This document shows, one piece after another, positions 47,830-55,259 of a stretch of DNA of 59,849 nucleotides. A model generated the notes under the pieces. That model saw nothing but the letters and a program-made list of their open reading frames with translations. It had not been told where the DNA came from and made no database searches. How positions within the stretch are numbered: position 1 is the first letter of the stretch; the number at the start of each line of letters is the position of its first letter. Position numbers and translations under genes: made by a program. The stretch is from NCBI GenBank assembly GCA_022842185.1, contig JALHQB010000024.1, positions 1 through 59,849 on the forward strand, written 5' to 3'. Source of the DNA: Acetobacteraceae bacterium. GTDB lineage: Bacteria; Pseudomonadota; Alphaproteobacteria; Acetobacterales; Acetobacteraceae.

Positions 47830-49562
47830 GAGACGGTCGGCCGCGCGTGCAGCCGGGCCATCAGCGCGTCGGCATCCTCCGGCCTGTCCAGCAGGCGCAG
47901 GCCAAGCGCCGCGGCCTCCGCGGCGGGCGTGTGCAGGATGGCAGCCGATGCCGCGGCGCGGCGGGGCAATGCCTCAAGCAGCGCTTCCAGCCATGCGACG
48001 GCGCCTTCACGGTTCCCCTCGGGATCCTGGAGTTCCAGCACCGCGCCGCAAAAGATCAGCGAGGCATCTTCGTGCCCCAATGCCGTGCCGTCACGCAACG
48101 CCGCCAGGGCCGGCGCCGCCGCCGCATCCAGGCGCCGCGCTTCCTGCAGCGCGCCGGCATTGACCAGGGTCACGAAACACTGCCGTTCGGCGGCATCGGC
48201 ATGATGGCCGCCGCCGGCCTGGCGCAGCGCGGCAATGCGGGCGGCGATGCCGGCGTCGCCGCGTCGTGCCGCGGCCTGCACCAGCTCGCGCGTCGCGGCG
48301 AAGCCGACATCCTCGGCGTCGCCGTCCTCCGCGCCGATGGCGCGCAATGCGGTCCGCAACCGCGTCGCCGCCGCCACCGCCCCGGCGAGCCAGGGTTCCG
48401 CGGGCTCGCCGTGTTGCAGGGCCTGGACGCCGCGATGCAGCAGCACCCCGGCAAGGCACAGCGGCTCGCCCGCCACCAGCGCGGCGAGCGACGGCGCCAC
48501 GGGCGGCGCGTCGCACCAATGCGCCAGCCTGCTGCCGAAGCGCGCGGCAACGGCGTCGTCCAGATCCTGCCAGGCGCGTGCCGCCGCCGCATCGTTGCCC
48601 GCGCCGCTGCGTTCGCGGTACAGCCGCGCCCGCAGGCCCAGCCCCAGATCGGACCCCGCCGGCACCGCGGCGGCCGCCGCGGCCAGCCAGCCGATATAGG
48701 CTTCGCGCCCCACCGGCGCAGCCGGCGGCATCGGACCCGCGCGGGCGATGAGCTGCGCCCCGCGACGCGTGACCACGACCGCGTCGAAGCCTGCGCGGCG
48801 CAGCAGCATCTCAAGGCTCGCGGCGGTCTGGATCACCATGTGCCAGCCCGCCGAAAGCAGCGGCACCAGAAGGCCGGGGCTGGTCCCTGGCGCGATCGCC
48901 TCGGCGGCCGGCGTGGTCAGGACCAGGGTGCCGCCGGGGCGCAGCGCGCCGCGCAGCGTGCGGAGCAGCGCCTGCGGGTCGGGCACATGTTCCAGCACCT
49001 CCGAGGCATGCACGACATCGAAATCCGACCCGAGCGGGTCGTCCGGCCGCAGGTAGCGCGAGGCGATCGGCAGGGCGAGTTGCCGGCGCCCCTCCGCCGC
49101 GAAGGGAGAGGGGTCGAGCCCTTCGACCACCCAGCCCAGCCCGCGCCGCGCGAAGTCGAGGCCAAGGCCGAAGCCGCACCCGATTTCGAGGTAGCGCGTG
49201 CCGGGCGGGCGACCCAGGGCGGCAAGACGCATCGCCATCCCCCCGCTATCGGCGCCCTGTTGCAGGTAGAAGGCGAGCGAGGCCGCCCCGCCCGTTGGCT
49301 CGCCGCTGTAGTCGCCCACCGTCAATCCATCGAAGCAATGGGCCCCGCAGGCCTCACAGGCGAGAAGCAGGAGGGACCCGCCCCGCGGCGCCGCGGCCTG
49401 CAGCACCGGCCGACGAGGCACGCACGCGTCGCAGTTGGGGCAACGCCAAGGCGCGCCATCCGACGGTGCCGCGGAAAGCCAGCGCAACCCGGTGGTGCGA
49501 TTCCGGGAATGTTGAGCCGCGATCAACGTCGTATTCCGCCCATGACGGGGCGCGACCACCAT
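47826..49562 (-). CDS. Class I SAM-dependent methyltransferase with zinc-ribbon start and long helical tail
   Basis: This roughly 578-residue protein begins with a Cys4 zinc-ribbon-like region (CPNCDACVP ... CEACG). A Rossmann methyltransferase follows, with SAM motif YLEIGCGFGLGLDFA, acidic post-II residue in VEGLDPSPFA, and DVVHASEVLEHVPDPQALL. The layout resembles sugar C-methyltransferases and methyltransferases of surface-glycan clusters. The last 250 residues are Ala/Arg-rich and probably form a helical repeat scaffold. I chose the ATG at 49562 because upstream codons to 49709 look non-coding and AT-rich; this start is uncertain. It is the first gene of the operon leading to the RgpF pair and giant repeat protein. 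Confidence 0.75.
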   Translation of the reverse strand: MVVAPRHGRNTTLIAAQHSRNRTTGLRWLSAAPSDGAPWRCPNCDACVPRRPVLQAAAPRGGSLLLLACEACGAHCFDGLTVGDYSGEPTGGAASLAFYLQQGADSGGMAMRLAALGRPPGTRYLEIGCGFGLGLDFARRGLGWVVEGLDPSPFAAEGRRQLALPIASRYLRPDDPLGSDFDVVHASEVLEHVPDPQALLRTLRGALRPGGTLVLTTPAAEAIAPGTSPGLLVPLLSAGWHMVIQTAASLEMLLRRAGFDAVVVTRRGAQLIARAGPMPPAAPVGREAYIGWLAAAAAAVPAGSDLGLGLRARLYRERSGAGNDAAAARAWQDLDDAVAARFGSRLAHWCDAPPVAPSLAALVAGEPLCLAGVLLHRGVQALQHGEPAEPWLAGAVAAATRLRTALRAIGAEDGDAEDVGFAATRELVQAAARRGDAGIAARIAALRQAGGGHHADAAERQCFVTLVNAGALQEARRLDAAAAPALAALRDGTALGHEDASLIFCGAVLELQDPEGNREGAVAWLEALLEALPRRAAASAAILHTPAAEAAALGLRLLDRPEDADALMARLHARPTVS

Positions 49563-49723
49563 GTCGGCTCGACGATGCGGCTTCGATGCAGCGTGGCTAC
49601 GCCGCGTTGTCGATCGCAACCAGATCCCGGCGGGGCATGGCCTCGATCGCCGCCATGCTGGGAGTACCGCCGCAGTCGAACCAAAAAGTAGCTTAAATAT
49701 GACATTCATAAACCATTCGGATC

Positions 49724-49733
49724 ATCACGTGAT
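49724..49733. promoter_or_regulatory. Perfect 10-bp palindrome ATCACGTGAT in a divergent promoter region
   Basis: The palindrome lies in the AT-richest patch of the neighbourhood (49685-49755), between the minus-strand glycan/adhesin operon and the plus-strand protease pair. It could be a regulator site acting on either side. No cognate regulator is identified. Confidence 0.3.
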
Positions 49734-49839
49734 CGGCATAGCTTAATGGTTGAGTTGCGGAATATCCAAATGCCCTGCCCGCGTGCGCGGCCGCGCAATG
49801 GTGTTCCCTCGCCGCCCGCTTTGGTTCTAGCCTCCCCCG

Positions 49840-50016
49840 ATGCGCCACCTTGCCCTGACCGCCTGCGCCCTTGCGATCGGCCTGCTACCGGCGGCCTTGT
49901 CCGGCGGTGCGGCCGGGGCGCAGCAACAGACCCAGGCGCCGGCACCACCCGGCACACCGCCAACGCCGCAGCCGCCGCGCTCGTGCCAGCCGGCCCCGCA
50001 GCCGCCGACGACCTGA
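49840..50016 (+). CDS. 58-residue exported proline-rich peptide
   Basis: A short gene begins MRHLALTACALAIGLLPAA, a good Sec signal peptide with likely cleavage after GGAAGA. The mature part of about 31 residues is Pro/Gln-rich (QQQTQAPAPPGTPPTPQPP) with one Cys (Cys49 in RSCQPAP). Cys9 lies inside the hydrophobic core with no lipobox spacing, so it is probably not a lipoprotein. Its TGA overlaps the ATG of the trypsin-like protease by one base (TGATG), which supports both starts and points to translational coupling. I recognise no family. It may be a small periplasmic or secreted partner of the protease. Confidence 0.6.
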   Translation: MRHLALTACALAIGLLPAALSGGAAGAQQQTQAPAPPGTPPTPQPPRSCQPAPQPPTT

Positions 50017-50735
50017 TGCCCCAATCCGTCCGGCGGCCGATCGGCGCCATCGCGCCGGCCATGATGCTGGCTGCGCTTCTGGTCACTTCCCCCGGCGCTG
50101 CGGAGGTTCCGGGCCTCGGCCCCGTCGATACGCGCCACCCGGTATCGCCGGGACAGGCACCCTTCGACGCCATCGCGCTGATCGAGACCACCGCCGGCGG
50201 GCGCTGTTCCGGCGCATTGGTGGCGCCGCGCGTGGTGCTGACAGCCGCGCATTGCCTGGTGACGTCAGACGCATCCCGGCTGGTTCCGGCGGGCGACATC
50301 AGCGTCCGGCTGGGCGGGCGGACCGTGCGCGGCACCGCGCTGCGCAGCGGCCAAGGCTTCGACCCGGCGCTCGAGCAACCCTGGCGCGCCGATTGGGCGC
50401 TCGTGACCCTCGCCGCACCGCTGGGCAACGGGCACGTGCTGCCGCTGCTGCGCGAACCGCCGCGCCAGGGCACCCCGGCGACGCTGGCGGCCTGGCAACA
50501 CGACCGGCCGGACGTGCTGCTCGCCGACCGCGGCTGCCGCATTGTCACCGTCAGCACCTTCGGCACGCAGGGCATCCTGGTCGGGCATAATTGCGCGGGA
50601 ACGGTCGGCAGCAGCGGCGCGCCGATCCTGGTGCCGGTCTTGGGCGGCCATGCCGTGGCGGGGGTTCAAGTGAAGGCCGCGCTCGGGCAGCCGCTTGGCG
50701 TGGCGGTGCCGGCCTTCACGATCCCAGCGCCATAG
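50016..50735 (+). CDS. Trypsin-like (S1) serine protease, exported
   Basis: This 239-residue chymotrypsin-fold protease begins MPQSVRRPIGAIAPAMMLAA and has a signal peptide ending near TSPGAA. The catalytic triad is complete: His79 in LTAAHC, Asp126 in RADWALVTL and Ser200 in TVGSSGAP (the family's GDSGGP site, with Ser in place of the Asp). Cys64 and Cys80 could form the disulfide around the His; Cys174 and Cys193 could form a second. No inhibitor or PDZ domain is present. It is coupled to the upstream proline-rich peptide gene by a one-base overlap. The target is unknown. Confidence 0.85.
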   Translation: MPQSVRRPIGAIAPAMMLAALLVTSPGAAEVPGLGPVDTRHPVSPGQAPFDAIALIETTAGGRCSGALVAPRVVLTAAHCLVTSDASRLVPAGDISVRLGGRTVRGTALRSGQGFDPALEQPWRADWALVTLAAPLGNGHVLPLLREPPRQGTPATLAAWQHDRPDVLLADRGCRIVTVSTFGTQGILVGHNCAGTVGSSGAPILVPVLGGHAVAGVQVKAALGQPLGVAVPAFTIPAP

Positions 50736-50740
50736 GCACA

Positions 50741-50777
50741 GAGCGCTTTACGCCGAACGATACGGGCGCAAACGCTC
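50741..50777. terminator. Hairpin between convergent protease and deacetylase genes
   Basis: GAGCGCTTTACGCC (50741-50754) and GGGCGCAAACGCTC (50764-50777) pair with a few mismatches around a nine-base loop. The core GAGCG...CGCC/GGCG...CGCTC resembles the hairpin at 271-312. It lies six bases after the protease stop, in a 104-base gap between convergent genes, and probably serves both as an end of transcription. Confidence 0.55.
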
Positions 50778-50839
50778 CTCGCCCGTGTTTCCTCCGCCTG
50801 CCTGATTCCTGTCAGGCACGACGTGCTTCAAGCCTCGGC

Positions 50840-51778
50840 TCAACGACCTTTCTGGGGGCTGGTCCCGCCACCCCCCGGCTGCCACAGCTGCGCCGTCGCC
50901 GCCATCTCGTCCAGGGTCGCCACGAACGGCACCGACCGCCGGCCGCGCAGCAGGCCCTCCAACCGGGGCAGCATCGATCCGCGATTGAGCCACAGCATCA
51001 GGCTGCCCAGCCACCCTGCATCGGGCCGGTGCACCAGCCGAGCATCCGGGTCGAGGTCATAGGGGTGGCAATAGGACCACAGCGCGCCATCCTGCCCGGT
51101 CGTTGCCCAGTCCCGGGCCAGGGCGCGCAGCCGCCAGGGTGGCAGCCAGCGCAGGTACATCCCGCCCAGGAAAGGCAGCGCCAACGGGCCAATCCGGCCC
51201 AGCGGCACCGGCACTTCGACCAACCCATCCGGCCAGCGGAACGGCCGCGCCGGCGCACCGGGCCAGCCCGCCAGCAAACTGCGCGCCGGCAGCACCGAGG
51301 AGGAATAGGCGAAGCCGAGCTCCGTCAGGATCGCCGGCGCCCAGGCCGCCGCGGGCGTCAGTGAAAAATACGGCGCCCGATAGCCGATCGGTGCCACCCC
51401 GAGACAATCCGCGAGGCGTGCCCGTGCCGCCGTCATTCCCGTGCGGAAGGCGGCCGGCCCTTCGGCCGCGAGGTGGCGATGGGCATGGCCATGGGACGCC
51501 ACCTCATGCCCGCGGCGGGCGATCTCCCGCACCAGCACGGGGTCGGCGCGCAGCACGTCGTCCAGCACGAAGAAGGTGCCGTGCGACCCGGATTCATCCA
51601 GCAGGTCCAGCAGCCGCCTCGTGGGTGCCGCCGCGCAGCTGCCGCCAGGGTGGGATTCGACATCGACGGTGAAGGTGAAGCGGGTCGGCAGGGCGGCGAA
51701 GCAATGCGCGGCCCTGTCCACCGCCCTTGTTCGGCCGCTTTCGCATTGATAGGTATGGCGTCCGGGACTGGGCTGCAT
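50840..51778 (-). CDS. Polysaccharide deacetylase (NodB-like, CE4)
   Basis: This protein of about 312 residues has a NodB homology domain. TFTVDVESHPGG supplies the catalytic Asp (the usual TFDDG reads TVDVE), EVASHGHAHRHL supplies the metal His-x-x-x-His, and RAPYFSLT is the third motif. HPYDLDPDARL near the C-terminus fits the WxHxxD/HP region of xylanase/XrtA-type deacetylases. It has no signal peptide, so the predicted site of action is cytoplasmic or inner-membrane-associated. The start at 51778 is uncertain: the frame continues upstream to 52009, overlapping the divergent ACP gene. Context suggests work on a lipid- or polyene-linked glycan. Confidence 0.8.
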   Translation of the reverse strand: MQPSPGRHTYQCESGRTRAVDRAAHCFAALPTRFTFTVDVESHPGGSCAAAPTRRLLDLLDESGSHGTFFVLDDVLRADPVLVREIARRGHEVASHGHAHRHLAAEGPAAFRTGMTAARARLADCLGVAPIGYRAPYFSLTPAAAWAPAILTELGFAYSSSVLPARSLLAGWPGAPARPFRWPDGLVEVPVPLGRIGPLALPFLGGMYLRWLPPWRLRALARDWATTGQDGALWSYCHPYDLDPDARLVHRPDAGWLGSLMLWLNRGSMLPRLEGLLRGRRSVPFVATLDEMAATAQLWQPGGGGTSPQKGR

Positions 51779-51878
51779 GGTGACTGAGGTCGCCGCCTGG
51801 CCCTTCCCCGTCAAGGCCATCGGATGGCCGGCGGCTGATCCCGGGACGGCAATGCGACGCGCGGCGGGAGACCGAATT

Positions 51879-52145
51879 TTGACGACGACCTTCTCCTTGG
51901 AAGCGGAAGTCGCCTCCTTGATCGTCGAGGCCCTGCACCTCGAGATCACGGCTGACGAGATCGACCCGGAGGCGCCGCTGTTCGGCGAAGGCCTGGGCCT
52001 CGATTCCATCGATGCGCTGGAGATCGCGCTGGCGGTGTCGCGCCGCTACGGCTTCCAGCTGCGCTCGGACGATGAGCGCAACCACCGCATCTTCGCGTCC
52101 CTGCGCACCCTCACCGCGCATATCGAGAAGCACCGGACGGGCTGA
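51879..52145 (+). CDS. Acyl carrier protein of the aryl-polyene (ApeE-like) type
   Basis: This 88-residue acyl carrier protein has the phosphopantetheine site GEGLGLDSIDALEIALAV with Ser43. The stretch IDPEAPLFGEGLGLDSIDAL is characteristic of carrier proteins in aryl-polyene clusters. I chose a TTG start at 51879 because GCGGGAG lies about nine bases upstream and the length fits; an in-frame ATG at 51852 is the alternative. Five bases separate it from the AMP-ligase gene. The cluster's ketosynthases and dehydratases are not in the window. Confidence 0.82.
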   Translation: MTTTFSLEAEVASLIVEALHLEITADEIDPEAPLFGEGLGLDSIDALEIALAVSRRYGFQLRSDDERNHRIFASLRTLTAHIEKHRTG

Positions 52146-52150
52146 CCGCC

Positions 52151-53455
52151 ATGACGTCCCTGCCACTGACCGCCCGTGCGCCGGAGGAGGTGATCTTCCA
52201 CCGTGGCGCGGTTTCCGTGACGACCGCGCGCTTCCTGGCGGAGGTCGCGGACCTGGCAGCGCGCCTGCCGGCCGAAGGGCCGGTGCTGAATTTCTGCGCC
52301 GACCGCTATCTGGCGCTGGTCGCCTTCGCCGCAGCGCTGTCGCGCGGGCAGGTGACGCTGCTGTCGGCCGACCGTTCGGCCCCGCGCCTGGCCGACATCG
52401 CGCGCGGGCATGGCGCGCGCTACGCCTTGTCCGACACCGATGCGGCGCTGCCGGTCCCGGTCCTGCGGCCCGATGCCACGCCCGGCGATGCCGCGCCGAA
52501 CCCGCTCATCCCGGCCGCGGCGGTGGCGGCGATCGGCTTCACGTCCGGCAGCACCGGGGAACCGCAGGCCCATGCCAAGCCCTGGGGGGCGCTGGTGGCC
52601 GGGGCACGCGGGGCGGCCGAACGCTTCGGCGTGACGGCCGGCACCAGCGTCCTCGGCACCGTCCCGGCGCAGCACATGTACGGCTTCGAGACGACGCTGA
52701 TGATGCCGCTGCATGGCGGCGGCGCGGCGCATGCCGGCACGGTCTTCTACCCCTCCGACATCGCCGAGGCGCTGGCCGCGCTGCCGCCGCCCCGGCTGCT
52801 GGTGACCACGCCGCTGCAGATCCGCGCGCTGCTGGGCAGCGGCGTGGCGATGCCCGCGCTGGCCGGCGTCATCTCCGCCACCGCGCCGCTGGCGCCGGAG
52901 ATGGCCGCCGAGGCCGAGGCCGCCTGGGGCGCCCCGATGCGCGAGATCTATGGCGCCACGGAGGCCGGTTCCATCGCATCCCGCCGCACCCTCGATGGCG
53001 AGGCGTGGTCGCCCTATCCGGGCATGCGCTTCGAGATCGACGCGGATGGTGCCCGCGTGACCGTGCCCGGCCTGCCGGCGCCGGTGCCGCTGTCGGACCG
53101 GCTGGTATGGGTGGCTGATGGCCGCTTCCGGCTGGATGGACGGCTGGCGGATATGGTGAAGCTGGCGGGCAAGCGCGCGTCGCTGGCCGGCCTGACGCGC
53201 ATCCTGACGGGGATCGAGGGCGTGCAGGATGGCGTCTTCGTCGCCCCCGACGACCTGGACGGAAACCCGCGCGCACGGTTGGCCGCGGCGGTCGTGGCGC
53301 CGGGGATGTCCGCCTCGGCGGTGGTTGCCGCGCTGCGGTCGAAGGTCGAACCCGCCTTCCTGCCGCGGCCGGTGGTGATGCTGCCGGCGCTGCCGCGCGA
53401 TGCGGTCGGCAAGATCAGCCGCGGGGCGATCCTGGCGCTGGCGGGCAAGCGCTGA
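52151..53455 (+). CDS. AMP-dependent acyl/aryl synthetase (adenylate-forming ligase)
   Basis: This 434-residue ANL-family enzyme probably loads an aromatic or fatty acid on the preceding carrier protein. Core motifs are GFTSGSTGEPQAHAK (phosphate loop, about 128-142), YGATEAGSIASR (about 265), LDGRLADMVKLAGKRAS (about 332, the hinge) and DAVGKISRGAIL near the end with the catalytic Lys. The sequence is shorter than typical acyl-CoA ligases (about 550) and matches the size of the ligases in aryl-polyene gene sets. Its 3' end overlaps the convergent TetR gene by 41 bases. Confidence 0.85.
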   Translation: MTSLPLTARAPEEVIFHRGAVSVTTARFLAEVADLAARLPAEGPVLNFCADRYLALVAFAAALSRGQVTLLSADRSAPRLADIARGHGARYALSDTDAALPVPVLRPDATPGDAAPNPLIPAAAVAAIGFTSGSTGEPQAHAKPWGALVAGARGAAERFGVTAGTSVLGTVPAQHMYGFETTLMMPLHGGGAAHAGTVFYPSDIAEALAALPPPRLLVTTPLQIRALLGSGVAMPALAGVISATAPLAPEMAAEAEAAWGAPMREIYGATEAGSIASRRTLDGEAWSPYPGMRFEIDADGARVTVPGLPAPVPLSDRLVWVADGRFRLDGRLADMVKLAGKRASLAGLTRILTGIEGVQDGVFVAPDDLDGNPRARLAAAVVAPGMSASAVVAALRSKVEPAFLPRPVVMLPALPRDAVGKISRGAILALAGKR

Positions 53456-54086
53456 CGGGCCGCAGATACCCCTGCACCACCTCGACCACATGGCGTTCGC
53501 GGGCTTCCAGCGCCGCCTCGGTGCCGAGGTCCTGGCCGAAGATGGTGGACAGTGTATGCCGGTTCGCCACCCAGAAATGCCCCAGGCCGAGCATGGTGAC
53601 GTACAACTGCAGCGGGTCCACGTCGCGGCGGAAGACGCCGGTCTCCTCGCCGCGCTTGAGCACCGTGCGCAGGCTGTCCACCAGCGGCGAATACAGCGCC
53701 GGCACCGCCGCGCTGCGTTGCAGATACGCGGCGCGATGGATGTTCTCCTGGTTCAGCAGGGCGACGAATTCCGGATGCGCGGCGGTGTAGCGCAGGTTGA
53801 AGCGCACCAGCCGCGCCATCGCCTCGGTGGGTGGCAGGTGCTCGACCTCGAGCGCGCGTTCCTCGGCGCGTTTGGCGGCATAGGCGCGCTCCAGCACGAT
53901 CAGCCAAAGCTCCTCCTTCGAACCGAAATGCGCGTAGAGCATCCGCTTGTTGGCGCCCGACCGCGCGGCGATTTCATCCACCCGCGCACCGGCTAGCCCG
54001 TTCAGCGCGAATTCAGCCAGCGCGGCATCCAGGATGCGCTGGCGCGTCGCCGCTGCGCGCGCCGAAATCGGCCGAGGCTCCTCCAT
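53415..54086 (-). CDS. TetR-family transcriptional regulator
   Basis: This 223-residue regulator has an N-terminal helix-turn-helix (about 12-60: RILDAALAEFALNGLAGARV, EIAARSGANKRMLYAHFGSK) and a TetR_C-like helical ligand domain. It resembles the RutR/YsiA-like group in length and in the YAHFGSKEEL turn. The ATG overlaps the epimerase-like gene stop by one base (TGATG on the minus strand), so the two are coupled. The gene end runs 41 bases into the AMP-ligase gene on the other strand. The target is probably its own operon or the neighbouring ligase genes. Confidence 0.9.
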   Translation of the reverse strand: MEEPRPISARAAATRQRILDAALAEFALNGLAGARVDEIAARSGANKRMLYAHFGSKEELWLIVLERAYAAKRAEERALEVEHLPPTEAMARLVRFNLRYTAAHPEFVALLNQENIHRAAYLQRSAAVPALYSPLVDSLRTVLKRGEETGVFRRDVDPLQLYVTMLGLGHFWVANRHTLSTIFGQDLGTEAALEARERHVVEVVQGYLRPVSACPPAPGSPRG

Positions 54087-55111
54087 CAGAACTTGCCGTC
54101 CCGCACTTCGAACTTGGTGGCGCGGCCGAGCGACCGCCCGCCCTGCGCCACCCAATCCGCCACCCAGTCCATCATCCGCGCCAGCGGCACCGTGGGATAG
54201 CCGAAGGTGGCGAAGGCCCGCCCGGCATTGGACAGCAGCGCATCCGGCGCTTCCTCCCCATCCAGCAGCGGCGCGGTGCCGAAGCGTGCGCCGAAGTGCT
54301 GCGCGACCCAGCGGATCGACACCGTCTCCGGCCCGGTCACGTTCAGGATGGGGCAGGACGCATCGGCGCGGGACAGCGCGCGCAGCGTCCAGGCATTGGC
54401 ATCGCCCTGCCAGATGACGTTGGCGTGGCCCATCGCCATCGGCACCGGCTTACCGTCGCGCACTTTGGTCGCGACGTCGTGCAGCACGCCGTATCGCAGG
54501 TCGATCGCATAGTTCAGCCGGATGCCGAAGCAGGCGGTCCCGCGCGTCGCCGCCGCATGCTGGAACACGCGTTCGCGGCCCAGGCAGGATGCGGCGTAGT
54601 CGCCGATCGGCGCAGGGGGCATGTCCTCGGTCGCACCGCCGGAGATCACCGGCACCAGGCGCTGCACGTTGCCGGTGGAAAAGAACACGATGCGGGAGGA
54701 TGCGTAGCGTTCGGCCACCATCGCCGGCAGCAGCACATTCATCGCCCAGGTCAGCGGTTCATTGCCGGTGGCACCGAACTTCATCGCCGCCATGAACACG
54801 ACATTCGGTGCATCCGGCAGCGCCGCCAGCGCCGCCCGGTCCATCAGGTCGGTCGTCAGGCACTCGACACCCCAGGATTCCATCCGCGCCCGCAGCCCCG
54901 GTTCCGACCAGCGCGCCACCGCGATGACGCGGCGGGAGGGATCGGCGCGCCTGGCCTGCCGGCACAGGGTCGGCCCCATCTTCCCGGCCGCGCCCAGCAC
55001 CAGGATGTCGCCTGGAACGGTGGCCAGATCGGCGATCAGGGCCGGGTCGGGCCGGGACAGGACGTCCTCGAGCGCGGTCTCGTCAGCGATGGTCTCAGGC
55101 AGGTCGTGCAC
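54086..55111 (-). CDS. NAD-dependent epimerase/dehydratase family protein
   Basis: This 341-residue extended-SDR protein has a Rossmann loop GDILVLGAAGKMGPTL at about 35-50 and an acidic-strand region near IAVARWSEPGL. VVFMAAMKFGATGNEPLTW, IVFFSTGNVQRLVPV and the coenzyme/active-site block DYAASCLGRERVF follow, the last lacking the usual YxxxK form. This suggests a non-canonical or inactive catalytic site. I chose a GTG start at 55111 because GGAGGA lies nine bases upstream; upstream codons look non-coding. The substrate is unknown. It is coupled to the TetR gene. Confidence 0.75.
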   Translation of the reverse strand: MHDLPETIADETALEDVLSRPDPALIADLATVPGDILVLGAAGKMGPTLCRQARRADPSRRVIAVARWSEPGLRARMESWGVECLTTDLMDRAALAALPDAPNVVFMAAMKFGATGNEPLTWAMNVLLPAMVAERYASSRIVFFSTGNVQRLVPVISGGATEDMPPAPIGDYAASCLGRERVFQHAAATRGTACFGIRLNYAIDLRYGVLHDVATKVRDGKPVPMAMGHANVIWQGDANAWTLRALSRADASCPILNVTGPETVSIRWVAQHFGARFGTAPLLDGEEAPDALLSNAGRAFATFGYPTVPLARMMDWVADWVAQGGRSLGRATKFEVRDGKF

Positions 55112-55210
55112 GAAGGGTCCTCCTGGCGGGCATCCTTGCCTCCGGCCAGGAACGCTGTCCATGCGGGCGCGGGTCGAAACGCCAGCTGCGCATGTCCAGT
55201 GGAACAACGG

Positions 55211-55240
55211 AGAGCCGATCGCGTCTGGCTGGAATCAGAC
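55211..55240. repeat. Dispersed hairpin repeat, AGAGCnGATCGCG type, copy 2
   Basis: AGAGCCGATCGCG (55211-55223) is followed by GTCTG (55223-55227) and CAGAC (55236-55240), which pair. TCTGGCTGGAATCAGAC corresponds to TCTGACTGGAATCAGTC of copy 1. It lies between mltA and the epimerase-like gene. Confidence 0.6.
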
Positions 55241-55259
55241 CGCCGCCGGCCGGAGGGCG

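Noticed and set aside
49563..49709. N-terminal extension of the methyltransferase to 49709
   Set aside because: The stretch is AT-rich near its start and has no consistent codon bias; it more likely contains the operon promoter.
49700..49760. Possible tRNA-like segment near ATCACGTGATCGG
   Set aside because: No cloverleaf with acceptor and T-arm can be drawn around it; it is better explained as a promoter region with a short palindrome.
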